A program made the position numbers and the translations under genes. The notes under the pieces are model-generated. The model searched no databases and was not told the DNA's origin. It saw nothing but the letters and a program-made list of their open reading frames with translations. Source: Chionis minor (taxonomy: Eukaryota; Chordata; Aves; Charadriiformes; Chionididae). Taken from it: a DNA stretch of 64,000 bases. Every line of letters starts with the position of its first letter. The first letter of the stretch is position 1. The stretch spans positions 446,401-510,400 of the forward strand of contig VZSF01006852.1 of NCBI GenBank assembly GCA_013398295.1. Direction: 5' to 3'. Of the stretch, positions 12,501 to 23,557 are shown piece by piece.

Positions 12501-15500
12501 TGTTGCCACTGACAAAAGGGCATCCCATTTACGGAAGAAAGCAAGAAACAAGTCAAAGAAAGCCTGAGAAGCAAAATGTTTTCACAGTGACATTTAGCAT
12601 GAAATACAACAAGCGTTTTCTCAGGCCAGTATTTCAACCTTTTTATTTTTTCTTTTTACAGTGGATGGAGCTGAGGTTTAACACACTAGCAAAATGCCCA
12701 CACTGCAAAAAAATGTAAGTTCTCTGAAAGCAAGGTGATGTAAATTAACTGTTAAATAAGTTGCCAGTGTTTCTGCTGTAAAAGTCTTTGGAATAAAATG
12801 TGTCTGCCATGCTGATTATTTTGCCGTGCTCATCTTGAATTTCAGGGCTAAAGAGCATATTATGTGCACATGAATTCTCCACTCTATATGCACAAATCAG
12901 CGACTTTGACAAATCCATCCTGCATTTATTAAAATTCTCTGATTGAGTTGCTAGAGGTAAAAATAAGTTGCTAACAATAGACAGGAATGAGTTGCTAAAA
13001 TTAACAACTTACGTCCTTGAAATTTTAGCAATTTATGCAGTTAATCAGATGTCATGTTTAAATGTAGAACTTGAATTGTCTTATTGTAAAAGTTGGAAAG
13101 GAAATAATCTTGTCTTAATTTGAAAGAGGTTTTACTGATTTCATAAACTTAACAACTAACTTGCGTTAAGCATCTTAATGTGTTAGCTTGTTTAATGTTT
13201 ACGAATTACTGTGCAATAATTTGTCTACTCATTTGCTATTACTTCAGTAAAAAGAAGAAAAATGAGAATACAAAAGCTGTAAGAGTTTTTTGTGTTTTGG
13301 GTTTTGTTTGGGGCTTTTTGAGTATTTGTTTGGCCTTTCTTATCTGAGGTCAGGAATACTTAGTTTGAAGTGTTGTTTAAAGCTACTCTACTAATGTACC
13401 TTAAACCTGTATGGAATCTCAACCATGGAGCGTGAAATAAGACTTAAAAATATTACTTCAGAGACTTGCTTGTCCTGCTGATTTATTTATGTATTTGTCT
13501 TCCTTTGATAGGCAAGTGTGACTTCCAGTTAAAGCAGCAAATGTGTTTTCCACTGGGAATGGAGAACCGCAGCTGTGTTGCATGTTGTAGGAAAACTAGC
13601 AGGTCCCTTAGGAAGCAGAAGGCTTAAAGATAAATGTACTGTAGGTGCTGGCACGGACTGGCCAGTGCCTGGCCTGACAGTGATTGAAATCTTTTACTGG
13701 TGTATTTGATAGAGAAGTCACTCTAGTGGTACGTTGAACCTCAGGAGTGTAACCGATTGGGTGTGGGGTAGTGAACACTTTCTAGTTTGCTTAGGTCAAA
13801 TAAACGTATGATCTTGGTGAGATGCTGCTTTTCAGGGGTGTTTTTACTGACTGTAATTGTGTTCAGTCTTAGGGGGAGGGGTTGGTGTTTCCTGGTTTGG
13901 TTTGTTTGTTTTTAAACTAATTGCAGTTACGTTTAATATTTTACCATGTCACACCTGATAGCTGACCTCAGCTTTTCTTTTGACTCTCCTTAGGTACAAA
14001 ACTATTTGCTGTTTAACCTTTAAAAAAAAAAAAACCAACCCAAAAACCCAACAGAAAACAAACGAACAAAAACCCCAACCCCAACAATAACAAAAAACAC
14101 CCACTCCAAGCAACAGTCCAAAAGTCATACCATTCAATATTTGGTCTGTCTTCTGTTGATTTATGTTGCTTCTATTTTAAAATCCAGCTGGAGTGTAAGG
14201 ATTTCTTAGGATTTCTGTCTCTAGTGCAAAGCATGCTGTCTGTATGTAATAAAACCGGAGCATCTCTGCAGTGCAATTTGTGAAAATTGCAGCTTGCGTG
14301 GCAACTGAATTGCAGAATACAAAACAAATTTTAGCAAATAGGCATTTCCGTCCTTGGGCTGAGGATGCGAACTATGGAGTATTGTAATTTAGCTCTGAAT
14401 GAGTTGCTTGGTGTCTTCCCGTGTTTGAGATGGGATGGTCAGGAGTTCTGCACTTCCAGCGGCATAAACGTTTCTAATGCATGGATTTAGGGCACAGCAC
14501 AGGTGAGGCAGAGCTTTGAGTCGTGGCGGTGGAATAAATAACTGCAGTGATCTGCTGCTTTTGTCAGAGGTTGTCATACCTCTGACAGAAGGGAATGTGG
14601 GGTTCCTTATTGCAGCTTATTAATGCAAAACTTTTTTCATTAGTAGCTGACTAGTCAGATGCAAAACTATTTATTCCTTCTGTTGACTCACTTGATGGTT
14701 GTCACTGAAAAAAGGATAGTGTAGAATGAGACAAAAGGCACCTTGAGTCACTGCAATAGTAGGAAGAAGACACTGCTGAGATTTCTAGATTCTCAAATAA
14801 TTTTCATTATTTTGTTTCAAATGTTTTTAAAAGTGCAGTGAATCTCTTCAAATAGCTTGTTTGTGACCACCTGTTTGTTTGATAGAGACTAGATCTTGAT
14901 ATGAAGAATGCCTTGTAAAACTGCAGGGAAGGTTAGGAATTACTACACGAAAAGGTCAATAATGAAACAAAGTTCAGTGAAAATAAAGTGATCATGCCCA
15001 GAGTACATAAACAAAGGAACCTTTCATGTCTGGATGTTGGGGGAAATGGGATCTTGGGTTTCTTGTTTGTTTTTAATCCCACCTATTTGCTACAGTTGGT
15101 GGTCACAAATTTATTATTTTGTGGCATAGGGTTTTTTTTGCCTGTGTTATCCAGTGTTTCCCCACCACCACACACCCCACGCACCCCCCCAAGAGTCATT
15201 TGTTTTGCAAAATAACTGTTTTTGCACAATGTGTTGTGATGCAGAGAATAAAAACACTTATTTGGTAAAGGACCAAATCTCTTTGGAAATGGGCTACAAA
15301 CCTGGTCATGCTGGTATAGGTAAGGTGTTTGCAGAAGCCCTACTGGTGCATAGTGGTTCTGCCTGACATAGGCTCTTGGTTGAACTTTATCTGCTGCATT
15401 GGGACAACAAATGTAGGTAATGAGGAAATAGTTGCTATATTGTTTGATTTTTACAGTGTAGAGGATGGCACCAGGGAATGGGGGAGAAACTGTTTCTTTT

Positions 15501-18500
15501 TACTGTTTTTGTGTTCTTTCGTGTTTCAAAATACCAGATGTTTATCAGCCTGTTTCCCAAAAGAGTGAGAGGTTTAAGGAAGGCCTCTGGTATTTTTCTT
15601 ATTCCATGATGGAGAAGAAGCAGGAACTGGGTTTTGTCTGCTGCTCTCTTTCCCAAGCTATTTATTAAATCATCTAGAAACTTCAGGATTATGAATTCAG
15701 ATACTAGAAAGAGAATTGAATTGTATCAGTTTTTATTTAGCAATGCCAAATATCTTCTCCCCTCCCTCCCCCTCATTTAGAACCTACTTATTCTTTTCAA
15801 AGTCTGACAAAATGATGAACCCGAATAAATTTGTAACACTTCTGCCCCATAAAGTCTGTGAGGCCTTTAGGAAAGAGAGAGATGTTGGAATCCCATTGCT
15901 ACTGTGGAGGCTAGTTTCAGCAGTTCTATTCACCTTCAAAATACTGGCATTTTGATCTTCCTTTTAAAAAACCTTCTAAAAGCATGTCTGAAATTCTGGC
16001 AACAATTCGTATTCTTTGGAGCACAAGAGACCCTCCATTCTTTCCTGTGCTACTCCTTTAATAGCCTCTGTCCCTTGTGTCCCTCTTAGTAATTACTACC
16101 TGATCCTAAATTGGCTTTGGTGTCTTTTATATCTGCTGCTGCCCGAAGGTCTGGCAGGTGCCTTTGCCTCCTTAGCAGCAGCTCGGAAAGAACCACTGCC
16201 TTCTGGTTAGCTTTGTAGTGAGTTCACCCTCATTAGTCCCACAGTGGAAACAGCTGCTTCTGCAATTTAAAAAAATGTTCTTTTGACCCCAGTTTTAATG
16301 TTTCCGGATGTGGCTGTCAAAGTTGCCACAGATGGTAGGGTTTCAGCTTTCTTTATTCAAAGTTAGTTTGGGTTTTTTGTGTGTAATTTGGGGTGGGTAG
16401 AGGGAAACCTCACTACTTTGAGTGCCCAGTGGCTAAAATCACTGTCAGGAGACAAAAAACAAATTCTGATTTATTGGGATTGCTAAATATTCCCAGGTCT
16501 GTTGATGTGACCATAGAATTTTTTTTTTTTTCTGTGGAAAGAAAAAGGCAGTTAAATTAAGACATTCTTTACATTTCCTTTTTGCGGCATTTGAGATGAT
16601 GGTTTCTCTCCCAGCCTTTCTTACTGGATTGGAGGGGACAGAGCTTGAGGGGAAATATGGATGGAAAATACACATGGCATCTGCAATATCATGATTTGAA
16701 ACTCTGAAAATGAAGGTCTCTCTCCCAAAATGAACTTTGTCTCCGTGTGAAATACCCGGTGCCGTAAATATCATGTGTATTTTAGGTGTATTGAACGTGA
16801 CATTTCTGCCGGCTTATCTTAAGGTATCCAGCTCTGTAATAGAATTAACTTTCTGAGTACATAGCCAGGAAATCCTGCAAAGGAGGGAACCTAAGGTCAG
16901 TTTGGCGAGCTGGGTGCTCATCAGTTCAGCCTTTGGAGAAGTCTCCTCCCTCTCTCCTTTTACAAAACTTCTGGTTTGTTTGGGTGTTTTCCTCCTGTAA
17001 CTTGGAACCAGACAACATATCCCTTGTCTAGCATGGCTGTAGAAGTGTTTAGGGTGGCTTGGGGGGGNNCTTGGGGGGGGGAGGGAGGGAGGGGGCAGGG
17101 AGTGAGAGGGTGGCAAGATACCATTATTTCCCCAGTTTCAAATTCTCCCACCCTAGTCACACCCCCCCCCACACCTCTAATTCCATCCCAGATGTGTATG
17201 GTGAGGCTCTTGGTAAGAAGTAACTTCCCCTGGGAAGTTAATGGGCAGAACAGTTTTGGGACTTTCTCTCTTCTTCTAAAAATGTGTAACAGATGGCTTC
17301 TCAGTGGTCACTGTATTCAGCCCTTGCCTTGCAAGATGAAGCTCGGCGTGTTAGCTTGAAGACTGTGGTTATGTGGGGTTTTTTTTCTTTTTTTCTTGGA
17401 GCGTTTTAGAAATTCCTTGTAAAGAAATAATATTGGAGCAAAGCTGCTTAAACCAATCTATTTGAAGGCTTTTTAAGATGAATGCTTAAAAAAATTCCTG
17501 TCACATGCTAAGCTAAGCCTATGTGGTTAATTAACTGGAGCCAGAAATTTGGTCAGTCATATGACAGATGTACTACTTCAGTAGTTCAGCAGTGCTTTCT
17601 TCTGTTACATGTTTATCTTGAATATTTTGAACTATCATGGGATGAAAATTACTTTCCCTTGCATCTTTGAACATAGAGTGTAAGCATTCCAGTACTTCCA
17701 AAGGCGTGTTGATCTCCCAGAATGGGATGAGATACTTAAATAATGATAGCATGCTTCAGGATGCTTCAAAACTACCTCTAAGATAGACAATACATGTTTT
17801 ATGAAAGCACCTCTGCCTCTCTAGTCCTTTCAGTGGACCTACATTACGTGTTCACTGAGTTTCAATTGAATTAAATCACATTTCAGTTTTCCTCATTACT
17901 ACAGCTGTCTGTGATTGCAAATACCTGACTCTGTATTTGCTAAACAATGCTGAGCCACTGGAATAATTTTTCTAACCTGTAGTAAAGAATATAGTGTTTT
18001 ATTTGCATTTTATATTCTGTTTGATTGAAGCACTGTAACAGTTTAACACAGCAGGTAGAGACAAAGAAGTCTGTCTTGGAGTTCGTAGTCTAGGTGATGA
18101 GTGACAGAACTTCCAGATTTATTTACCTTGGTTGTCAACAGTGATTTGTGCAGCTCGTGTAACTTGTGGTCAAACTCTAAAAGAAAATTGGAAAGTCAAA
18201 AGAACTTGTCATGTTTTTCAAGTTACTAAAACTGACTTAAACCTATCTGCATAATTTCAGTCTTTGGAAATGTTGAACATGAAAATTTTTTCATGTTTGT
18301 GACTAAAATTTGGGGTTTGGGGTTTTTATCTTCAAGAACTGGGGGAGAGTTTAGCCACTCAACAGTACTGGGTGAACTATTCCAAGAAATAGGTAGTGCA
18401 GGTTGTTACTGTTAATGACATTTAGGGGTGGTGGAAGGGATTTCCGGTTATTTTGATGTAGTGAATGTATTAAAGCCATGTATTGATGTATTTAAAGGGT

Positions 18501-20203
18501 GTCTTGCAACCTACATGGAGGCTGCAAAGCAAGCTTGGGTTTTGCAATCCAGAGGCTATTCAAGATACTTATCTGGGTGCACGTGTGGTGGATATGTGAG
18601 GTAGACACGCTCAAACTGTAGGTGTGGCACCACTCTTTGTTGTAAGCACCTAGATTTTTAGATACTAGATAATCTTCACCAATAGTTCCCTTTTAAAACG
18701 AACATGTGGACTCTGTCTTTTACTGCTTGGTATAATTGTAGACTTTGCCTACAACTTCATAAACTTAAGGTGGTGTATGTGTATTGCTGTTCTCTTCCCC
18801 TCCCCCTGTTTAAGACTGAAGAGTTACTATTTATGTAGTTTGTTGTTTATTGGGGTTCTTTTTTAAATTTAAAATGTCATTTATTTTCTAACAGTTCTTC
18901 GGTTGGAAGTGCACTGCCACGGAGACGCTGCTGTGCATATATCACGATTGGAATGATATGCATCTTCATTGGAGTTGGATTAACTGTGAGTGATGTACTA
19001 GTATATACTTGCATCTGTGTGCATGGGTGTGCGTGTACAAAGGAGCTCCCTTGCTTGACCAGCTCTTCTTTGCCCTGCATTGGAGTAACACTTCCTAAGT
19101 TTGTGTGGTTTTTTGTCATCTTTATTCAAACCATGGACTTAATCATTAGTTAGTCAGAAAAATGAAATGTTGCTAAAAAACAAATGTTTTGGCACTTTGA
19201 GACTCTCCTCTTCGTGATGTTAAATTTGACTCTTTGTCTCTCTCAAAACTTCAGCCTTATGAAAAATGGTTTTACTTCACTGTAGAAATACTGGAACATC
19301 TTGCTTTTGTTAGGGCTTTCAAAACTTCCAGGTTTCCAGAAATACATACTGCTGTATAGCCAGGAATGTAAGTTCCACTGCAGCGGAGGGGAATGGGATT
19401 CCAAAAGTTAGAAGTATGTATATGCAAGGCTGAGTAATACAGTAACAGCAGTTGTGCTTGCTTGGTTCTGAAGTATCTGGTACTGGTTGCTAGAGCCAAT
19501 TTTCTACCCAGCAGTCCCATAAAAGTACATATGAGGAAATACCTAAAATTAAATTTGTATGTGTGGTTCTTGTTATACCTCTAATTTGCCCTATAACCTG
19601 AATAGTTTTTTATGTGTTATGAAGAATTTTCCAGTTTCCCTAATAAAAACAGTGACAGTCAGAAATAAAAACAGTAAAAGACAGTTTTTTTTTTTTTAAA
19701 ATAAACCCAACCTTACTGATTGTGAAAATGATGAAAACATTTTACCGTGAAGTGTGCTCAAAGGCTTGTGTAGCCTGCATCCATGGAGTTGCTTGGGACC
19801 AAGCTGGATTAAAACCCTGAGCAACTTGGTCTGACCTTAGAGTCAACCCTGCTGTGGTGAGGAAGTTGGCACTAGAGACCTCCTGATGTCCCTTCCAAGC
19901 TCAATTATTCTACGACTGTATAAAATTAAGCTAATAAATTACTTGATGTATCCTTATCAGAGTAAAAAAGTGCTGAAATGCTTCTCCTTAATATGATTTG
20001 CTCTTCCCTGAAAAGCAGTGTGTGCTATATGTTTTGATGCTTTTGTTTTCTCTTTTCAGGTTGGCACACAGGATTTCGCCAGGCGATTTCACGCGACATA
20101 CGTTTCTTGGGCTGTCGCTTATCTCTTAGGTTTAATCTGCCTCATTCGAGCCTGCTACTGGGGAGCCATTAAAGTCAGTTATCCAGAGCACAGTTTTGCG
20201 TAG
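3383..20203 (+). CDS. PIP4P2: PIP4P2 (TMEM55A), type 2 phosphatidylinositol-4,5-bisphosphate 4-phosphatase; six exons, 5' end missing
   Basis: The family is described as converting PtdIns(4,5)P2 to PtdIns5P on late endosome and lysosome membranes. Exons 3383-3531, 4750-4856, 6596-6719, 12662-12714, 18895-18985 and 20060-20203 all have AG/GT borders and join in phase to 222 residues, the number expected for human residues 36-257. The order is a PPPY proline stretch, a cysteine-rich cytosolic domain with CxxC pairs (CRVC, CTVC, CGHC, CPHC; probably zinc-binding), the catalytic-motif region, then two membrane segments (about [17 protein letters not shown] and [13 protein letters not shown]) and the C-terminal end YPEHSFA. 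Odd: the CX5R motif reads CKDTSRK, ending in K, and RCPCNC reads RCQCNC. TMEM55B is excluded by the [14 protein letters not shown] stretch. Human residues were recalled from memory. Confidence 0.96.
3532..4749 (+). other. PIP4P2: PIP4P2 intron 2
   Basis: A 1.2 kb intron with canonical GT-AG ends and a T-rich acceptor tract. I saw no repeats or other genes in it. Confidence 0.8.
4750..4856 (+). CDS. PIP4P2: PIP4P2 coding exon 3 (CX5R-motif exon)
   Basis: The exon starts in phase 0 with [14 protein letters not shown] and ends two bases into a Cys codon, with donor gtaaga. It holds the CX5R position at 4813-4833, which reads C-K-D-T-S-R-K, so the last residue is Lys (AAA) and not Arg. Codon 4792-4794 is CAA (Gln), where human has Pro as recalled. 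Confidence 0.95.
4857..6595 (+). other. PIP4P2: PIP4P2 intron 3
   Basis: A 1.7 kb intron with one unresolved base at 5601. I saw no repeats or other genes. The acceptor cacag precedes 6596 and has a weak pyrimidine tract. Confidence 0.75.
6596..6719 (+). CDS. PIP4P2: PIP4P2 coding exon 4
   Basis: The exon completes the split Cys codon and reads [19 protein letters not shown], then [19 protein letters not shown], ending in phase 0 at donor gtaagt. Codon 6609-6611 is ACT (Thr), where human PIP4P2 has Asn as recalled. CGHC is one of the paired-cysteine motifs. Confidence 0.95.
9050..9243 (+). mobile_element. CR1 LINE 3' end fragment
   Basis: About 190 bases match the 3' end of CR1: a block beginning at the GAGGGTGGT-type stretch, then GGTTGCCCAGGGAAGC, GTTCAAGGCCAGGCTGGATG, TTGGAACTAGATGATC and the terminal CATTCTATGATT. 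It is 5'-truncated, as usual for CR1, with no coding part left. Confidence 0.93.
10236..10257 (+). repeat. TG microsatellite
   Basis: A short TG run interrupted once by ACA, just after a G7 tract. Confidence 0.8.
12662..12714 (+). CDS. PIP4P2: PIP4P2 coding exon 5
   Basis: A 53-base exon encoding [17 protein letters not shown] plus two bases of an Ile codon. The acceptor is tttttacag and the donor gtaagt. CPHC is the last paired-cysteine motif before the membrane segments. Confidence 0.95.
12946..13031 (+). repeat. Three AGTTGCTA copies and an 11-bp inverted repeat
   Basis: AGTTGCTA occurs at 12946, 12966 and 12990. The last copy opens an exact 11-base arm, TTGCTAAAATT (12992-13002), whose reverse complement lies at 13021-13031 after an 18-base loop. 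No known element was recognised. Confidence 0.7.
14021..14105 (+). repeat. A/C-rich low-complexity tract
   Basis: A run of A followed by repeated CCCAAAA/CCAACCC-like words, nearly free of G and T on this strand. The complement is a T/G-rich strand with several G triplets. Confidence 0.8.
17061..17112 (+). repeat. G-rich tract, possible G-quadruplex, with two unresolved bases
   Basis: Several G runs of 3 to 9 bases sit within about 50 bases. Two N bases at 17068-17069 interrupt the tract, so its true length is uncertain. Confidence 0.75.
18895..18985 (+). CDS. PIP4P2: PIP4P2 coding exon 6 (first membrane segment)
   Basis: The exon completes the split Ile codon, then reads [15 protein letters not shown] followed by the hydrophobic [15 protein letters not shown]. 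The acceptor is ctaacag and the donor gtgagt, ending in phase 0. A basic RRR cluster lies just before the first membrane segment. Confidence 0.96.
18986..20059 (+). other. PIP4P2: PIP4P2 intron 6
   Basis: A 1.1 kb intron with one degraded CR1 3' fragment (19790-19918) and otherwise nothing recognisable. Confidence 0.8.
19790..19918 (+). mobile_element. Degraded CR1 3' end fragment
   Basis: This segment follows the CR1 3' order: AAGCTGGATT, GAGCAACTTGGTCTGAC, TTGGCACTAGA, CCCTTCCAAGCTCAATTATT and a mutated tail TCTACGACTG. It is more diverged than the copy at 9050, so probably older. Confidence 0.78.
20060..20203 (+). CDS. PIP4P2: PIP4P2 terminal coding exon 7
   Basis: The exon starts in phase 0 after ttttcag with [17 protein letters not shown], continues through the second hydrophobic segment [12 protein letters not shown], and ends SYPEHSFA before TAG at 20201-20203. 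Confidence 0.97.
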   Translation, partial: VGTQDFARRFHATYVSWAVAYLLGLICLIRACYWGAIKVSYPEHSFA

Positions 20204-21514
20204 AGAAATTGTTAGATTATAGCTGATGAACATCTAGTAATTCTGGATATTACATCTTGGACACTTTTAAAACCTTTCCTGTAAGGATTCCATTCTGTTC
20301 AAAGTAGTTTTAAGACTGGGGGTCTCTAAGAACAAATGTTCATTGCACTACATAATATGCAAATAGTTTGTTTTGCTGCTAGATTCCCTAGCTCTGAATA
20401 CTAAAGCTGTGTTTACATGTTCATAACTCTGTCTTTATAGGTGTTGAATTTTATTTCAACAGACAGTATTAAGTTTTACATTTCCTTTGTTATGTTAAAA
20501 TCCGTCTGCCATTTTTCTAGATTATCAGTAAGAATTCAAAAGCAAGAGTGTTCATAAGTGTTTCTACCGTAGCTTCACATTTGTACTTAACATTTTAACT
20601 AAAATTATATTAAAGTGGCTTGCTTTAAAACCTAAGCAATAAGCATTTTGCTTGAACTGCTTACTGTATCTTTTGCCTAAGATCATAGTGACCTTATTCA
20701 GGAAATGAAAGTTACGAGTGTACTTTAAAGACTGACACTGTTGCTAGAGAGACATTTGTAAACACTGTACGCTTTGAAATTTTTCAGGTAGAGATGCTAT
20801 TTTGGTAGTTCCAATTAAATTTCCATTTATTCAGGATTGGATTTCAGTTAGGATAAATGCTCTCTTCTCAAGGATCTTGGGACTTAGGTGTTTGGTTGGT
20901 TTTGGTTTTGTTCTTTTTTTAAACTGGCAAATCCTAAAAGCCATGCTCGGATTATGGAACTTAACTCCAGTTATTCGTAGAAGTTCCTTTACAGGGTCTA
21001 AGGGAAGCATTTCATATGACTTGTTTCATAATACTTCAGTGTCACGCAGGTGACAATAAGATGGTGATGGGTTGCCTCTTACTTTCCTCTGATCGTGTCA
21101 GATTTTCCCTGTTTGGGAGAGTTATGCACTGGTCACTGCAAAGGGAGACACTGTAAATTCACGTAAACTGCTGTAATAAGAAAATAAGTAAACTATTACT
21201 TGGACCATTCCAGCAAAGTACATCTAGTCAATTTAGCACTGACTTGCTAAGAGAATACGGAAACAGAAAGCTTTTTCTAATGATGTATTCACAAAGGATT
21301 GAGGGACCAGTTCTTGCACTGCCCATCTTTATAGTTTTCAACAAGTTTTTGCTAAATTTGGAAGGAATGTCCTGAGTGATTTAGACGACTGTAGTAATTT
21401 AGATAATGGGGTCAGATGGGTAAATTAATGTGGATGTTTCAGGGATACATGTAATTTAAATTATCTATGTTCCTGCAAGGATAAAATGATATTCAGATAA
21501 GGATTTTGGAGCAC

Positions 21515-21520
21515 AATAAA
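21515..21520 (+). terminator. Proximal poly(A) signal AATAAA
   Basis: A canonical hexamer in the PIP4P2 3' UTR, about 1.3 kb after the stop and followed by T/G-rich sequence. Confidence 0.5.
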
Positions 21521-21608
21521 TGTAAATGATCAAACTGTAAATGATCTGTCTTTGTATGATGCTAAATGTATAAAAGCAGTAGCTCAGGATTACAATGTAC
21601 CTTTTACA

Positions 21609-21630
21609 AATAAACTAATAAAGAAATAAA
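21609..21630 (+). terminator. Distal poly(A) signals of PIP4P2
   Basis: AATAAA occurs at 21609-21614 and 21625-21630, with an AATAAAG-like variant between. A TTTTG/TTTGT-rich element follows at about 21650-21670. This is the most likely cleavage region. Confidence 0.65.
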
Positions 21631-21650
21631 GATTATTATTCAAAATTAAT

Positions 21651-23557
21651 ATATTTTGTTATTTGTATGTAAATAAAAACACACAAGTGGAAGAACTTCC
21701 TAGTGTGATAGATACAGCAGCAACAAAGGCATTGCACAGCAGAGGTGAGCTCTGCTTTTTTCCAGATGGCAGCCTAAGTGAATGTAAGAGAGAAAGAACA
21801 AATCACTGTTTTCTTGATATTTTTCTCTTTTCTTTTTATTTTGGGGGGGAAGAATGTGGAAGTACATAAGGGATGAGACCACTGTTGCAATTATGTGTTC
21901 TTTAGTCAATGGCTTATTGAGGGAATATGGTAATACACTCTCTTATTTTCCTAATGCTATTTACATCCCTTCACTGTAGGGATTTGCTGCACTCGTTTGC
22001 ATCTTAAACCTTCAAATACTCCATTCCATTTGTCTTGTATTTCAAAACACTGCCTGCCTTCCGCATCCTGAAGTCAGGTAGGCTGAGGCTGTACAGACAC
22101 AGCTTTTGTAACTTAAGTGAGGGTGGGGGTGGAGTGCCTGGGTATAATGTTATATTAAAGAATCAAAGGAATTGGTACCTTTCCCCCTGTGTTAAGCTGT
22201 AATTTATTTCCTATCTTGTGTTTCTCCTTTCTCTTCTCAACCTTCTTGATCAGAAGGGAAGATACACAAAGTAATTTATTTTTGTCTGGATCAGGATAAT
22301 AGCATATTTGCTACGGCTTCCTTTCACAAAGTGAACCGTTGTAGTTATTTTTATCAAATATGAAATTCATTGTTTTATGACACTTCAACCACTCTGGGGA
22401 CATAAGAATCATGATTTTAACTCTGTAAGAAAATTAATGGTAGAATCTGAAGGGCCTCTACAAAGGACTGGAATAGATCTGGCTATTTGTGGAGCAGGCT
22501 TGTTTGCAAACAGTCATGACATTCTGTGCTGGACTACATCTCAATCCATTAAACTTCTCTAAACTTCAGGTTAAAAAATAACATAATCCTGTCCTGTGTA
22601 TGTTGACCACTAGAAGAACTTTCAGCTTTTATAATCACTCATTTCTTTCATTGACTTCTAATGGTTTTTTCCTTTATGTATTATTTTTGTGTTAGATGCA
22701 GGGAGGAGCTATCCAAATTTACAGTGAAGGCCTTCTGCATTTCAGGTTTTATCTTCACCCTCTCTACTCTACTTCCACTCCTTTCCACCAAAGAGTTTTT
22801 ATACAAACTGAGTGTTGTTGACTAGGAAATGCTTCAGACTTCAACCTGTGTTTTAATTTTTAATTACAAACCTAATGATGAGCGAGTGTTTTACTCATTT
22901 TGTTTGCACACATCCTATATGTTGATATGTCCTCTTTTAAAAATAAAGACTAGAGGGTAGTGTTTCTGAAAATCAGATTAGCAGGAGATCTTTGTCACGA
23001 GAAGCATGTTGCAAGAAGCTAGAGGTTTCAAATCAGCCTGATAAGAAATTGACTATAAAGTGCTTAGAGAAGATGCTGAAGCAACTGCGGAGTCATTAGT
23101 GGTTACTGCTGAGAAATGGATGATGAGCTTTTGTATTTGCTTTTGTATTTGCTTTTTCCTAGTCTTTCAAGCAGTGTATGCCTTTACAAACAGAGGGAAA
23201 GCCATGTTAGAAAATCCCTGTAACTAAAGAGAAGGACTTGAATAATGAGTAGGAGGGTGGCAGCAAAGGTTATTTGTCATGTTAGATCTAACTGCCTTTT
23301 CTGAATGCAAAAAAATCTCTGAAATGTTCTTCCAAGCAAGCTTGAGAAACACATCAGTAAAATTATTCAAAGATAATGATTATCGAACTGGGAGGATGTG
23401 GCAAATACATGCTAGGTATTTTGAAATACTTAAACACCACACTCATTTTATAAAAATATTATTTCATCTGTTTCACTCCCAGCTGATAGAAACTGAAAGC
23501 AAACTGAATGGTTGGATTAAGTTAACCCATCTTCTTTTCTTAGTTATTTTTCTTCTT
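21651..23557. other. Intergenic, nothing recognised
   Basis: About 1.9 kb downstream of PIP4P2. It is AT-rich with short chance ORFs; no repeat family, exon or RNA gene was recognised. Confidence 0.65.

Larger units (their letters stand above)
6720..12661 (+). other. PIP4P2: PIP4P2 intron 4
   Basis: A 5.9 kb intron. It holds a CR1 3' fragment (9050-9243), an interrupted TG repeat (10236-10257) and several T-rich tracts, for example at 8277-8302. No other exon was recognised; the short open frames at 9749-10068 and elsewhere have no recognisable protein character. Confidence 0.75.
12715..18894 (+). other. PIP4P2: PIP4P2 intron 5
   Basis: A 6.2 kb intron without recognisable transposons. It holds a small inverted repeat (12992-13031), an exon-like 31-base segment (13248-13278), an A/C-only stretch (14021-14105), a second short hairpin (17917-17940) and a G-rich tract with two unresolved bases (17061-17112). 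Confidence 0.75.
20204..21650 (+). other. PIP4P2: PIP4P2 3' UTR
   Basis: AT-rich sequence between the stop codon and a cluster of poly(A) signals. The end is inferred from the last signals at 21609 and 21625 plus about 20 bases. An upstream AATAAA at 21515 could give a shorter form. Confidence 0.75.
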
